From assembly GCF_006349365.1 (NCBI RefSeq), contig NZ_CP040899.1, positions 3,286,001 to 3,350,000 on the forward strand: a stretch of 64,000 nt of DNA, read 5' to 3'. The stretch is from Georgenia wutianyii (GTDB lineage: Bacteria; Actinomycetota; Actinomycetes; Actinomycetales; Actinomycetaceae). A program made the translations under genes and the position numbers. Under the pieces are notes generated by a model, which was not told where the DNA came from, ran no database searches, and saw only the letters and a program-made list of their open reading frames with translations. This document shows positions 44,305-53,579 of the stretch, piece by piece (the first letter of the stretch is position 1; each line of letters opens with the position of its first letter).

Positions 44305-44571
44305 ATGGACATCGGCTGGAAGATCGTCAGCACAGGGTCGGCTGTGGTCGCCGGGATCCTCGCCAACAAGCTGCTCGACCTCGGGTGGAAGGCCGTGACC
44401 GGCCACGCCCCTCCGGGCGACGACGACGGCGACCCGTCGGTGAGCTTCACCGAGATCGTCGTCTTCGCCGCGGTGAGCGGTGCGGTCGTCGGGCTCACCC
44501 GCCAGCTCGCGCAGCGCGGTGCTGCCAAGTGGTACGGCGGCCCGGTCGAGCAGACCGGCACGCTGGGCTGA
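44305..44571 (+). CDS. DUF4235 small membrane protein
   Basis: An 88-residue protein with two hydrophobic stretches (IVSTGSAVVAGILANKLL and IVVFAAVSGAVVGLTRQLA), starting MDIGWKIVSTG and ending AAKWYGGPVEQ, the marks of the actinobacterial DUF4235 family. The function is unknown. GGACGGAGAG precedes the ATG. The gene is divergent from the thiamine operon and convergent with mnhG. Confidence 0.85.
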   Translation: MDIGWKIVSTGSAVVAGILANKLLDLGWKAVTGHAPPGDDDGDPSVSFTEIVVFAAVSGAVVGLTRQLAQRGAAKWYGGPVEQTGTLG

Positions 44572-44589
44572 TCCCCGCGGCCCGCGGGT

Positions 44590-45000
44590 TCAGTCCTCCC
44601 CGCGGGCTGCGGTGGTCCTGCGCTCGAGCTCGAGCCGGTCGAGCTCGTCGAGCTTCGCGGCCCGCGCGAGGTCCTCGGTGAGCTCGTCGACGAGCAGCGT
44701 CGAGGAGTCGACCTTGCCGGTGCGGTAGGCAGCGCGGCTGAGCATGTGGGCCGAGATCGGCCCGGTGACGAGCTGGAAGGCGACGACGAGCAGCAGCGTC
44801 ACTCCGGCGGTGAAGTTCCGCAGCTCGATGCCGAGCCCGGTCATGAGGAGCATGAGCCCGAGCACCTGCGGCTTGGTCGCCGCGTGCATGCGGGAGAGCA
44901 GGTCGGGGAAGCGGACGATGCCGAGGCCCGCGATGAACGCGAGCAGCGACCCGCCCAGCAGCAGCGCCGCGGCGAGGACGTCGAGCACGGTCTCGGTCAT
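44590..45000 (-). CDS. mnhG: Na+/H+ antiporter Mrp subunit G
   Basis: A 136-residue subunit with three membrane helices: VLDVLAAALLLGGSLLAFIA, then GIVRFPDLLSRMHAATKPQ (the diagnostic PhaG/MnhG loop) and VLGLMLLMTGLGIELR. A charged helical tail follows. It is needed to assemble the Mrp complex in the membrane. Last gene of the operon; its ATG overlaps mnhF by 4 bases. Confidence 0.92.
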   Translation of the reverse strand: MTETVLDVLAAALLLGGSLLAFIAGLGIVRFPDLLSRMHAATKPQVLGLMLLMTGLGIELRNFTAGVTLLLVVAFQLVTGPISAHMLSRAAYRTGKVDSSTLLVDELTEDLARAAKLDELDRLELERRTTAARGED

Positions 45001-45422
45001 CGGCCCTCCTTCCGCTCGGTCGGGTCGTCGTCGTCGGAGACCGAGACGATGACCGCCCCGCTGTCGTCGTCGACGTCGTGCACAGCGGGGGCGTCGTCGG
45101 GCTGCCGCTCCCGCTCGGCGAGGATCGCGTCGAGCTCCTCGCGGGTGAGGATGCGGCCCTCCTCGGCGGACTCGGCCGCGGCGAAGCGCGCGACGGAGGT
45201 GGAGCCGATGAACCCGACCAGCGCGAGCACGATGAGGACGGGCACGAGGTCGGAGCGCTTGGTGACGGCGGCGACCAGGGCGACCGACCCGATGAGGATG
45301 GCGGTCATGACGTCGATGCCGACGATGCGGTCGAACATGCTCGGCCCGCGCTCGATGCGGGTGAGGGCGAGCACGGCCGCCGCGAGGAGGACGGCGAAGC
45401 AGATGACGTAGACGACGGTCAT
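44997..45422 (-). CDS. mnhF: Na+/H+ antiporter Mrp subunit F
   Basis: A 141-residue subunit. The three helices of MnhF occupy residues 1-80 and include LTRIERGPSMFDRIVGIDVM, the conserved G-P-x-x-x-DR-x-x-x-D signature, followed by a charged extension of about 55 residues (REELDAILAERERQ) that is longer than in most homologues. Overlaps mnhE and mnhG by 4 bases each. Confidence 0.92.
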   Translation of the reverse strand: MTVVYVICFAVLLAAAVLALTRIERGPSMFDRIVGIDVMTAILIGSVALVAAVTKRSDLVPVLIVLALVGFIGSTSVARFAAAESAEEGRILTREELDAILAERERQPDDAPAVHDVDDDSGAVIVSVSDDDDPTERKEGR

Positions 45423-46063
45423 GCGTCCCCCTCCCGGCCGGTGCCGGCCGCGGCCCGTCCGCTCAGCCGGCCGGCGCGCGGGGAGCTCCCCGGCACGAGC
45501 CCGGCGGCGATGAGCTCCTCCTTGGTCGCGAAGGCCCGCAGGATCCGCTCCTCCTGCTCGAGCACGGCGTCGTGGGCCCGCTCGAGCCCGCCGTGCATGT
45601 CGACGTCGAGGATGTGGTGGTAGAGCGTCCCGGTGACGCGGTGCGCCTCGATGACCACGGAGCCGGGCACGAGGGTGGTCATCCCGGCGACCATCGTGAG
45701 GTAGACGTCGTTGTGGCTGCGCAGACGCACCCGGATGACCGCGCCGCGGGGCGGCTCGCGTCGCAGCGCGATCGCCGCGACCTCGATCGAGGCCTTGACG
45801 ACGTCCCGGAGGAAGTAGGAGACGAGCAGGACGACGCCCCAGGGGCGGAACCGGCCGTTGAACGGCGTCGCGGGCAGCGGCAGGACCGCGGTGACGAGCA
45901 CGGCGAGGAAAGCGCCGATGACGACGTTGGCGACGGTGAGGTCACCCCAGAGGAAGACCCACACGACGGTGAGCCACAGGAGGACGCCCCAGTTCGCCCG
46001 GAGCCGGAACCGGCGCGGCCGGGGGTGCTCGCGGGAGGTCTCCACGTGCTTGTCGTGGCTCAT
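45419..46063 (-). CDS. mnhE: Na+/H+ antiporter Mrp subunit E
   Basis: A 214-residue subunit. Two N-terminal helices (WGVLLWLTVVWVFLWGDL and VVIGAFLAVLVTAVLPLP) precede the cytoplasmic domain with YFLRDVVKASIEVAAIALR and MVAGMTTLVPGSVVIEAHR, the strongest MnhE signature, then HILDVDMHGG. A basic C-terminal tail follows. Overlaps mnhD by 4 bases. Confidence 0.93.
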   Translation of the reverse strand: MSHDKHVETSREHPRPRRFRLRANWGVLLWLTVVWVFLWGDLTVANVVIGAFLAVLVTAVLPLPATPFNGRFRPWGVVLLVSYFLRDVVKASIEVAAIALRREPPRGAVIRVRLRSHNDVYLTMVAGMTTLVPGSVVIEAHRVTGTLYHHILDVDMHGGLERAHDAVLEQEERILRAFATKEELIAAGLVPGSSPRAGRLSGRAAAGTGREGDA

Positions 46064-47649
46064 GGCACCTGCTCCCCCGTCTCACGGTCCGTCGGCGCCT
46101 CGACCGAGCCTTCCTCCCGGTTCTCCTCGGTGACCTCGGGCGACTGGCCCGAGCCGCGCTGCCCGTCGGGGAGCACGGTGAGGATGTAGGGAGTCTGGGC
46201 GCGCAGGTCGCGGGCCGCACGGTCGGTGTACTGGAAGAGCGGGCCGGCGACGGCGGTGTAGGCGAGCGACATGAGGACCAGCGCCGCCGTCGGGCCCATC
46301 ATCGAGCGCGGGATGGTCGTGTCGGGCAGCGGCTCCGGCGCCTCCTGCCAGAACGCCTGGTTCCACGCCTTGGTCACGGCGTAGAGGGTGAGCAGGCTGG
46401 TGACGAGGGAGCCTGCGACGAGCGCCCAGTCCAGCCCCGTGCCGCGGGCGATGCCGGACTCGATGAGTCCCACCTTGCCGAGGAACCCGGACATCGGCGG
46501 GATGCCGGCGAGGTTCATCGCCGGGACGAGGTAGAGGACGGCGAGGAGGGGCGCGACCCGCGCGAGGGAGCCCAGGCGGGCGAGGGAGGTCGTGCCGCCC
46601 CTGCGCTCGATGAGACCCGCGACGAGGAACAGCGCGGTCTGGACGGTGATGTGGTGGACGACGTAGAAGATCGCCGCCGAGAGGCCCAGCGTGCTCGACA
46701 TCCCCACGCCCCACACCATGTAGCCGATGTGGCTGACGAGGGTGAAGGACAGCAGTCGCTTGACGTCCTGCTGCGCGACGGCGCCGAGGATCGCGATCAC
46801 CATCGTGACGAGCGCGACGACCATGAGGAGGTCGTCCACCCGGCCGTCGGGGAAGAGCAGCGTCTGGGTGCGGATGATCGCGTAGACGCCGACCTTGGTG
46901 AGCAGGCCCGCGAACACCGCGGTGACCGGCGCGGGCGCGGTCGGGTAGGAGTCGGGCAGCCACGCGTGGAGCGGGAAGACGGCGGCCTTGATCCCGAAGG
47001 CGACGAGCAGCATGAGCTGGAGGACCAGCTGGGTGCCCGGGTCGATCTCCCCCATGCGCTGGGAGAGCTGGGCGAGGTTCACCGTGCCGACGGCGGCGTA
47101 CACCAGCGCGATCGCGGCGAGGAAGATGATCGAGGAGAGGATCGAGACGACGACGTAGACGGTCCCCGCACGCACCCGCTCCCGCGAGCCGCCCAGCGTG
47201 ATGAGCACGAAGCTCGAGACGAGGAGCATCTCGAAGCCCACGTACAGGTTGAACAGGTCCCCGGTGAGGAAGGCGTTGGAGACACCCGCGGACAGCACGA
47301 GGTAGGTCGGGTGGTAGATCGCGACCGGGGCGCCCTCGTCGCCGTCGGCGTTGCCCTGGGCCAGGGAGTACAGGAGCACCCCGAGCGTCACGCTCACCGA
47401 GACGAGCAGCAGGAGCGCGGAGAGCCGGTCCGCGACGAGGACGATCCCGACCGGTGCCGCCCAGCCGCCGATGTCCACCGCCATCGGCCCGTCGTTGACG
47501 AGGACGAGCAGCGCGATGGCGATCGCGAGCACCGAGGTGAGCGCCGTGACGGTGACGATCCGCTGGACGCGCGGGAAACGGGCGAGGGCGAGGGCGAGCC
47601 CGGCCCCGATGAGCGGGATGAGGACGGGCAGCGGGAGGAGCCAGCTCAT
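46060..47649 (-). CDS. mnhD: Na+/H+ antiporter Mrp subunit D
   Basis: A 529-residue complex-I-like antiporter subunit with about 14 transmembrane helices. Conserved features include the helix-5 Glu in FNLYVGFEMLLVSSFVLIT, the Lys/His helices around AFGIKAAVFPLHAWLPDSYP, LLTKVGVYAIIRTQTLLFP, and VSHIGYMVWGVGMSSTLG. These residues line the proton path shared with NuoN/NuoM. C-terminal tail of about 50 charged residues. Overlaps mnhC and mnhE by 4 bases. Confidence 0.94.
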   Translation of the reverse strand: MSWLLPLPVLIPLIGAGLALALARFPRVQRIVTVTALTSVLAIAIALLVLVNDGPMAVDIGGWAAPVGIVLVADRLSALLLLVSVSVTLGVLLYSLAQGNADGDEGAPVAIYHPTYLVLSAGVSNAFLTGDLFNLYVGFEMLLVSSFVLITLGGSRERVRAGTVYVVVSILSSIIFLAAIALVYAAVGTVNLAQLSQRMGEIDPGTQLVLQLMLLVAFGIKAAVFPLHAWLPDSYPTAPAPVTAVFAGLLTKVGVYAIIRTQTLLFPDGRVDDLLMVVALVTMVIAILGAVAQQDVKRLLSFTLVSHIGYMVWGVGMSSTLGLSAAIFYVVHHITVQTALFLVAGLIERRGGTTSLARLGSLARVAPLLAVLYLVPAMNLAGIPPMSGFLGKVGLIESGIARGTGLDWALVAGSLVTSLLTLYAVTKAWNQAFWQEAPEPLPDTTIPRSMMGPTAALVLMSLAYTAVAGPLFQYTDRAARDLRAQTPYILTVLPDGQRGSGQSPEVTEENREEGSVEAPTDRETGEQVP

Positions 47650-48164
47650 CGCAGCTCCTCGTCGCCCGCGCCGATCCGGGCGCGCCGGGCGCGGCCGGCG
47701 CGGTCGGGCAGGACGGAGGTCTCGTCGCGGGACAGGAGGGCGTCCTCGGCGAGCGTGGTCCCGGCGTCGTCGACGCTGCGGGCGGGCACCTCGTCGGACT
47801 GCGCGAGGCGGGCGATGCGGCGGTCCTCGAGGTCGTCCTGGACCTCGTCGTGGCCGTTGAGCTGCCACGCCCGGTAGGCGAGGGAGAGCAGGAAGGCGGT
47901 GAGGCCCAGGGTGATGACGATCGCGGTGAGCACCATGGCCTGGGGAAGTGGGTCGCTCATGTTCTCCGGCTCGGTGGTCCCGACGAGCGGCGGGCCGCCG
48001 GCCCGGCCGCCGGCGATGAGGAACATGATGTTCACGCCGTTGGAGATCATCGCGATCCCGACGATGACGCGGGTGAGGCTGCGCTCGAGGAGCAGGTAGA
48101 CGCCGCAGCCGACGAGGACGGCGACGAGCAGGACGAGCGCGAGGCTCGGAGAGGTGTCGATCAC
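47646..48164 (-). CDS. mnhC: Na+/H+ antiporter Mrp subunit C
   Basis: A 172-residue NuoK-like subunit. Three helices are in the first 110 residues: LALVLLVAVLVGCGVYLLLE, the RVIVGIAMISNGVNIMFLIA helix (NuoK-type G-x-x-x-x-x-NAVN pattern) and PQAMVLTAIVITLGLTAFLL. A 60-residue acidic/basic extension follows. GTG start, 4-base overlaps on both sides. Confidence 0.93.
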   Translation of the reverse strand: MIDTSPSLALVLLVAVLVGCGVYLLLERSLTRVIVGIAMISNGVNIMFLIAGGRAGGPPLVGTTEPENMSDPLPQAMVLTAIVITLGLTAFLLSLAYRAWQLNGHDEVQDDLEDRRIARLAQSDEVPARSVDDAGTTLAEDALLSRDETSVLPDRAGRARRARIGAGDEELR

Positions 48165-51163
48165 CGGGCACCTCCGTCGGTGGGTCGGGTCGCGCCGGTG
48201 CGGCCGGCGGGGGCCGCCTCGGGGGCGACGTCGTCGGACGTGACCTCCGGGGAGTCGAACGGCACGTCGGGAGCGGCGTCGCCCTCCCGCTCGCCCTGCC
48301 GGTCGATCTCGGCACCGAGGGTGCGCAGGATGTCGAGGACGAGCCCGACGACGACGAGGTAGACCCCCACGTCGAAGAAGATCGTCGAGACGAGCTTGAG
48401 CTCGCCCATGATCCCGAGGTCGGCCTGGACGAGCACGGACTGCAGCACGTCGCCGCCGAAGAACAGCGGGATCGCGCCGGCGCCGGCGGAGAGGAAGAGG
48501 CCCGAGCCGAGCAGCCAGCCGGCCTGGACGGGCAGCGCCTCACCGAGCTCGTAGCGTCCGCCGGCGAGGTAGCGCACGGTGAGCGCGATGCCCGCGATGA
48601 GGCCGCCGGCGAACCCGCCACCGGGCTGGTTGTGGCCGGCGAGGAGCAGGTAGATGGAGAACAGCACCATCGTGTGGAAGATGAGGCGCGTGCCGACCTC
48701 GAAGATCACCGAGCGGCGCTGGGGCGCGAGCGTGGGGATCGCGCTCAGCCACTGCCGGCCGCGGTCGCCCTCGGGCTCCTGGGCCTGCGCGGCGAGCCGC
48801 TGGTAGAGCTGCGCGTTGCGCTCGGGGGCGGGCGTGCGCCACACCTTGGCCTGCTGGTCGGCGCTGAGCTTGGTGGCGCGGTCGATCTTCGAGGCGCGGG
48901 CGCGCAGGAAGATGAGCGAGGCGACGCCGGTGGCCGCGGCGAGCAGCACCGAGATCTCGCCCATCGTGTCCCACGCGCGGATGTCGACGAGCGTGACGTT
49001 GACGACGTTGCGCCCGTAGCCGTACTCGTAGGCCTCCTCGGCGAAGTCCACCGACACCGGCGCGTGGACGCGCGACCCGGCGGCGACCATCGCCAGCCCG
49101 GCGACGGTGATGCCGCTGACCGCGCCGATCGCGGCCCGCAGCCACCGCGAGGCGACGAGGGGGCGGTTGGAGAAGTACGCGGGCAGGCGGCGCAGGACGA
49201 GGATGAACACGACGAGCGTGATCGTCTCGACGAGCACCTGGGTGAGCGCGAGGTCCGGGGCGCCCTGGAGCTCGTAGATGAGCGCGACGCCGTAGCCGGT
49301 GACGCCGACCAGGAGCACCGCCTTGAGGCGGCGGCGGGCGCGCGCGGTGAGGAAGGCAGCGACGCAGATGACGACGACGACGGCGGCCTGGACCCCGCTG
49401 TCCCACAGCCGGACGTGGGCGGGGAGGGTGGCGAAGCCGATCGCGCCGCCGCCGACGAGGCCGACGGTCGTCACGAGGATCGTCGAGAGGTAGGCCGGCA
49501 GCGAACCACGCTGGGTCACGGCCGTGACGTCGGCCGCGAGGCGCTCGGTGCCGAGGACGATCTTGCGGTAGGCGGCAGCCGCGCCGCCGAAGTCCCACAT
49601 CGAGTCCTGGGCCCGCTCGATGGGCCGGCGCGCGACGAACATCAGCGTGCCGACGGCCACGACGAGCAGGGTGAGGTAGAGCGCGGGACCGGGACCGGCC
49701 CACAGCGTGAGGTGCCCCGGCTCGCCGGGGTAGGTGTCGGCGTAGGGCGCGAGGACGTGCTCGAGGCTGCCGGGCAGGAAGCCGACGGCGACGGTGGCGG
49801 CGGCGAGGACGGCCGCCGGCGTGGTGATGACCCGCGAGGCGCGCTGGGCCGTCGGGGGCTCGACCCCGGGCTTGGAGGCGAACGCGCCCCACATGAAACG
49901 CACCCCGTAGGCGAAGGTGAGCATCGAGCCGAGCACGATCGCCACGAGCGCCGCCTTGCCGAAGCCGTCCCCGTGGAGCATCGACTCGAGCGCCGCCTCC
50001 TTGGCGAGGTAGCCGGCCGTGATCGGCAGGCCCACCATCGAGGCGGTGGCGATCGCCGCGCTCAGCGCCGTCAGCGGCATGCGCCGAGCCATCCCGGTGA
50101 GCTCACGCAGGTCACGGGTGCCGACCGACCAGTCGATCGTGCCGACGACGAGGAACAGGCAGGCCTTGAACAGCGCGTGGGCGCCGAGCAGCGCGAGCCC
50201 GGCGAGGGCCGCGGCGTTGGTCCCGAACCCGACGAGCAGGATGATGAACCCGAGCTGGCTCACGGTGCCGAAGGCGAGGAGCAGCTTGAGGTCGTGCTGC
50301 CGCAGGGACCGGTAGCCGCCGAGCAGGAGCGTGCCGGCGCCCAGGAGGAGCAGCGTCCACCGCCACAGCGGGACGTCGGCGAAGCCGGGCGCGAGCCGGG
50401 CGACGAGGTAGACGCCGGCCTTGACCATCGCCGCGGCGTGGAGGTACGCGCTGACCGGGGTCGGCGCGGCCATGGCCGAGGGGAGCCAGAAGTGGAAGGG
50501 GATGAGCGCCGACTTCGTCACCGCACCGAGCAGGACGAGGGCCACCGCGACCGGGACGATCCCGCCGGTCGGGGGGTTCGCGACGAGCTCACGCAGGGAG
50601 TAGCTGCCGCCCTCGACCTCACCGAGGGCGATGAAGCCGGCGAGCATGCCCAGGCCGCCGAAGGTCGTGACGACGAGGGCCTGCACCGCGGCGCGCCGCG
50701 AGCTCTGCCGGTCGTGGTAGTGGCCGATGAGCAGGAACGACGTGATCGTCGTCAGCTCCCAGAACACGTAGAGCAGCAGGGTGTTGTCCGTCGTCACGAG
50801 CCCGAGCATCGAGCCGGCGAAGGCGACGAAGACGCCCGCGAAGCGGCCCAGGCCCTTGGCCGTGGCCGAGAAGTAGGCCGCGCAGTAGACGAGGACGAGC
50901 GCACCGATCCCGCCGACGAGCAGGACCATGAGCCACGACAGGGTGTCGAGCCGGAAGGTGAGGCTGAGGTCGAGCGTGGGCACCCACGCCACGGAGACCG
51001 CGGGGTGGTTCCCGGCGAGGACCTCCTGGGTCTGCATCCCGGCCCACACCGCCGCCGAGGCGGGGACGAGCGCGAGGGCGAGGAAGAACCGGCGCCCCCA
51101 CAGCTTCATGCATGCAGGCGCGACCACAGCCACCACGAGGTGGAGGATCAGCAGCTGCAGCAC
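48161..51163 (-). CDS. mnhA: Na+/H+ antiporter Mrp subunit A, fused to subunit B domain
   Basis: A protein of about 1000 residues. The first 500 residues are the NuoL-like antiporter core (LYVFWELTTITSFLLIGHYH, LVTTFGGLGMLAGF, KSALIPFHFWLPSAMAAPTP, VSQLGFIILLVGFG). NuoJ-like helices follow (VTGYGVALIYELQGAPDLAL). The C-terminal 150 residues are an MnhB domain (FEVGTRLIFHTMVLFSIYLL, HNQPGGGFAGGLIAGIAL). With no separate mnhB gene, this one polypeptide serves as A and B, as usual in actinobacteria. I prefer GTG 51163 (GGAG 6 bases upstream); a TTG at 51184 is possible. The complex expels Na+ for H+, aiding pH and salt homeostasis. Confidence 0.93.
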   Translation of the reverse strand: MLQLLILHLVVAVVAPACMKLWGRRFFLALALVPASAAVWAGMQTQEVLAGNHPAVSVAWVPTLDLSLTFRLDTLSWLMVLLVGGIGALVLVYCAAYFSATAKGLGRFAGVFVAFAGSMLGLVTTDNTLLLYVFWELTTITSFLLIGHYHDRQSSRRAAVQALVVTTFGGLGMLAGFIALGEVEGGSYSLRELVANPPTGGIVPVAVALVLLGAVTKSALIPFHFWLPSAMAAPTPVSAYLHAAAMVKAGVYLVARLAPGFADVPLWRWTLLLLGAGTLLLGGYRSLRQHDLKLLLAFGTVSQLGFIILLVGFGTNAAALAGLALLGAHALFKACLFLVVGTIDWSVGTRDLRELTGMARRMPLTALSAAIATASMVGLPITAGYLAKEAALESMLHGDGFGKAALVAIVLGSMLTFAYGVRFMWGAFASKPGVEPPTAQRASRVITTPAAVLAAATVAVGFLPGSLEHVLAPYADTYPGEPGHLTLWAGPGPALYLTLLVVAVGTLMFVARRPIERAQDSMWDFGGAAAAYRKIVLGTERLAADVTAVTQRGSLPAYLSTILVTTVGLVGGGAIGFATLPAHVRLWDSGVQAAVVVVICVAAFLTARARRRLKAVLLVGVTGYGVALIYELQGAPDLALTQVLVETITLVVFILVLRRLPAYFSNRPLVASRWLRAAIGAVSGITVAGLAMVAAGSRVHAPVSVDFAEEAYEYGYGRNVVNVTLVDIRAWDTMGEISVLLAAATGVASLIFLRARASKIDRATKLSADQQAKVWRTPAPERNAQLYQRLAAQAQEPEGDRGRQWLSAIPTLAPQRRSVIFEVGTRLIFHTMVLFSIYLLLAGHNQPGGGFAGGLIAGIALTVRYLAGGRYELGEALPVQAGWLLGSGLFLSAGAGAIPLFFGGDVLQSVLVQADLGIMGELKLVSTIFFDVGVYLVVVGLVLDILRTLGAEIDRQGEREGDAAPDVPFDSPEVTSDDVAPEAAPAGRTGATRPTDGGAR

Positions 51164-51515
51164 AGGCCGCTCCAGTGTTGTCAACGGTCAAGACAGGCCC
51201 TGGGCGGCGAAACGGCCACGCCGGACATCACGCCCGCACGCCGAACGCGGCAGCATGACGGGGACACCCGCAGTCTAACAACGACACACCGACGTTTCCC
51301 GACAGGGCGTCCGCACGTCCCGCTGTCCCGAGGTCCCCCGACCGCGTCCGGCACAGGTCGCACTGACTCGCCCGACCGCACTTCGAGGCGGAATCTCGCG
51401 GATGTCATTCACCCGGACCGGCTGTCCCGAGAGGCGGGACGGTCCGATCGGGAGCACTCTGGGCGCGAGCCTCGGCGTCGAGCCGTGGCCGGATCAGCAC
51501 CGGGAGGACTGAACC
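51164..51515. other. Intergenic region between the Mrp operon and the coiled-coil operon
   Basis: About 350 bases without a gene. It must hold divergent promoters. On the minus strand a TAGACT box (51277-51272) within TTGTTAGACTGCG is a candidate -10 for mnhA. On the plus strand no convincing box was found; GGGAGGA before the ATG at 51516 is the ribosome site. No repeat or RNA gene was seen. Confidence 0.5.
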
Positions 51516-52388
51516 ATGACCGAGGAATTCCGTCGCCCACCCACAGACCCCTCGACACTCGGGCAGGGCCCACCAGCCCCGGCGCGGCCGCCGGTCGGTC
51601 CGCCGGCGACGCCACCGGTGACGCCACCGCCGCCCGCCGGGGCCCCGTCCCCCGTGTCGACCACGCCCGTCGAGTCCGGGAGGCACTCCGGCGGGGGCAC
51701 GAAGGAGGCCGCCAAGGAGGAGGCCTCGAAGGTCGCCGGCAGCGCCAAGGACGAGGCCGCCCAGGTGGCCGGCAACGCCAAGGACCAGGCCGCCCAGGTG
51801 GCCGGCAACGCCAAGGACCAGGCCACCCAGGTGGCCGGCACGGCCAAGGAGGAGGCGCAGCGCGCGGTCGGCGAGGCCAGGAGGCAGGCACAGACCCTGC
51901 TGCACGAGGGACAGACCGAGCTGTCTACCCAGGCCGGCACCCAGCAGGAGCGGCTGGCGCAGGGCCTGCGCGCCTTCTCCGCCGAGATGGGCCAGCTGGC
52001 CGAGGGCGCCGAGGAGCCGGGCATGGCGACCCACCTCGCCCGCTGGGCGGCCGAGACGACCGGCGACGCCGGCCGGTGGCTCGAGGGCCGTGAGCCGTCC
52101 GCGGTGCTCGCGGAGGTGCGCAGCTACGCCCGCCGCAGCCCCGGGACCTTCGTGCTCATCGCCGGTGGGCTGGGGCTGGCTGTCGGGCGGATCGCCCGCA
52201 GTCTCAAGGACACCGGGGACGACGAGCCGGCCGGCGGGTACGACACCTCGCCCACCGCCACCACCGCCAGTCTCCCGCCGACCGGCAGCCCCGTCGGCTA
52301 CGGGACCGCGACCCCGACCGGGACGACTCCGGACGCCCGTCCGCCCGGCCTCACCTACGGCACGGACGAGCCGGGTGGGCTGCGATGA
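51516..52388 (+). CDS. LEA-like repeat and membrane-helix protein, unknown function
   Basis: A 290-residue protein in four parts: a Pro-rich N-terminus (residues 1-55), an amphipathic Ala/Lys/Glu-rich stretch with 11-residue repeats (AKDEAAQVAGN, AKDQAAQVAGN, AKDQATQVAGT, AKEEAQRAVGE) as in late-embryogenesis-abundant proteins, a helical region ending in one membrane segment (TFVLIAGGLGLAVGRIAR), and a Gly/Thr/Pro-rich tail. Such 11-mers form helices on drying or at membranes. It overlaps the holin-like gene by 4 bases. A role in envelope stress is inferred from the repeats and the neighbours. Confidence 0.75.
   Translation: MTEEFRRPPTDPSTLGQGPPAPARPPVGPPATPPVTPPPPAGAPSPVSTTPVESGRHSGGGTKEAAKEEASKVAGSAKDEAAQVAGNAKDQAAQVAGNAKDQATQVAGTAKEEAQRAVGEARRQAQTLLHEGQTELSTQAGTQQERLAQGLRAFSAEMGQLAEGAEEPGMATHLARWAAETTGDAGRWLEGREPSAVLAEVRSYARRSPGTFVLIAGGLGLAVGRIARSLKDTGDDEPAGGYDTSPTATTASLPPTGSPVGYGTATPTGTTPDARPPGLTYGTDEPGGLR
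51744..51842 (+). repeat. Three 33-bp tandem repeats encoding 11-residue units
   Basis: Units at 51744-51776, 51777-51809 and 51810-51842 share the core GCCAAGGACCAGGCC and CAGGTGGCCGGCAA with only a few substitutions. A fourth, diverged unit follows. Confidence 0.85.
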
Positions 52389-52915
52389 CCACGCCACCCG
52401 GTCCCCCGCCCCCCGGCGGCGCGGCGCCTCCCCCTGGGACCGTCCCGCCTGGCCACCTGGGGACCGCCGTCCCGGCGGTCACCGTCCCGGAGGTCCCGAC
52501 CTCCGAGCCGCTGCCCTCCTCCGACACGAGCATCGGGGAGCTGGTCAGCAACATCACGCAGGACTTCTCCACCCTCGTCCGCCAGGAGATGGATCTCGCC
52601 AAGGCGGAGCTGACGCAGTCGGTCTCGAAGGCGAGCAAGGGCGCCGGCATGTTCGGCGGAGCCGGCCTGGCGGGGTACTTCACCCTGCTCTTCCTCTCCC
52701 TGGCCCTGTGGTGGGCGCTGGGGACGCTGATCGCCGACGAGGACACGGTGCCGGCCCTGGGCTGGTCCGCGCTCATCGTCGCGGCGATCTGGGCAGTCGT
52801 CGCGGCCGTGCTCGCGCTCACGGGCCGCAAGGAGATGAAGGAGGTCGAGGGGCTCCCCCTTACCTCGCAGACCGTGAAGAAGATCCCGGACGCAGTGAGA
52901 GGACAGGACCACTGA
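52385..52915 (+). CDS. Phage-holin-superfamily (DUF1469) membrane protein
   Basis: A 176-residue protein. After a Pro/Gly-rich N-terminus of 45 residues comes the DUF1469 helix (GELVSNITQDFSTLVRQEMD and LAKAELTQSV, the usual L-x-R-x-E-x-x-LAK-x-E pattern) and two transmembrane segments (GYFTLLFLSLALWWALGTLI and ALIVAAIWAVVAAVLALTG). Despite the holin label, these proteins occur in chromosomal stress operons and nothing phage-like is nearby. It overlaps the upstream gene (ATGA) and its stop overlaps the next start (TGATG). Confidence 0.87.
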   Translation: MTTPPGPPPPGGAAPPPGTVPPGHLGTAVPAVTVPEVPTSEPLPSSDTSIGELVSNITQDFSTLVRQEMDLAKAELTQSVSKASKGAGMFGGAGLAGYFTLLFLSLALWWALGTLIADEDTVPALGWSALIVAAIWAVVAAVLALTGRKEMKEVEGLPLTSQTVKKIPDAVRGQDH

Positions 52916-53568
52916 TGGCCACCAACGACCCGGACCAGATCCGTCAGGACATCGAGGGCACCCGCAGCGACCTCAGCCAGAACGTCGACGCGCTCACCGA
53001 CAAGGTGAGCCCGACCAACATCGCCGAGCGCCAGAAGGAGAAGGTGCGCGGCGCCGTTACCGACGCCAAGGACCGGATCTTCGGCGCGGCGTCCGACACC
53101 GCCGGCTCGGTGCGCGACCAGGCCGGCCACGTCGCCGGCATGGCCACCGGCGCCCCGGCACGGACGAAGGAGAGGGCCGAGGGCAACCCGCTGGCCGCCG
53201 GCCTCGTCGCCTTCGGCGCCGGTCTGCTGCTCGCCGGGCTCATCCCCTCCTCCCGCAAGGAGCGTGAGCTCGTCGAGCAGGCGAGGTCGAGCGACGCCGT
53301 CGGCCAGGCGACCGAGGAGGTCAGGACGGTCGCGCGGGAGAGCGCCGAGAGGCTCAGGGAGCCCGCCCAGCAGGCCGTCCAGGACGTGAAGGACACCGCC
53401 ACGGAAGGGGTCCAGCGCGTGCGCGAGGAGGGCACCGGGGCAGCGCAGGACGTCGGCTCCCACGCCCAGGAGGCCGCACAGGACGTGCGCACCCAGGCCC
53501 AGGAGAAGGCCGGTGAGGTCCGCTCGCAGGCCCAGGACTCTGCCCACGAGGTCCGCGACGACCACTGA
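52915..53568 (+). CDS. DUF3618 domain protein with LEA-like tail
   Basis: A 217-residue protein. The N-terminus is the DUF3618 motif (PDQIRQDIEGTRSDLSQNVD, then ALTDKVSPTNIAERQ). One membrane segment (AGLVAFGAGLLLAGLIPSS) is followed by a long Ala/Gln/Glu amphipathic tail with repeats such as AQDVRTQAQEKAGEVRSQAQ. DUF3618 genes usually sit beside DUF1469 genes, as here. The last gene of a three-gene coupled operon ending in a strong hairpin. Function unknown; envelope protection is an inference. Confidence 0.87.
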   Translation: MATNDPDQIRQDIEGTRSDLSQNVDALTDKVSPTNIAERQKEKVRGAVTDAKDRIFGAASDTAGSVRDQAGHVAGMATGAPARTKERAEGNPLAAGLVAFGAGLLLAGLIPSSRKERELVEQARSSDAVGQATEEVRTVARESAERLREPAQQAVQDVKDTATEGVQRVREEGTGAAQDVGSHAQEAAQDVRTQAQEKAGEVRSQAQDSAHEVRDDH

Positions 53569-53579
53569 CACCCGACGCA

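Noticed and set aside
48632..52093. A 1153-codon plus-strand frame opposite the Mrp operon
   Set aside because: Composition is typical of antisense frames (charged, repetitive), and it covers well-defined mnhA sequence on the other strand.
52385..52915. Holin-like gene as sign of a prophage
   Set aside because: DUF1469 proteins are chromosomal stress-type proteins; no capsid, tail, lysin or integrase gene is near, and codon use matches the surroundings.
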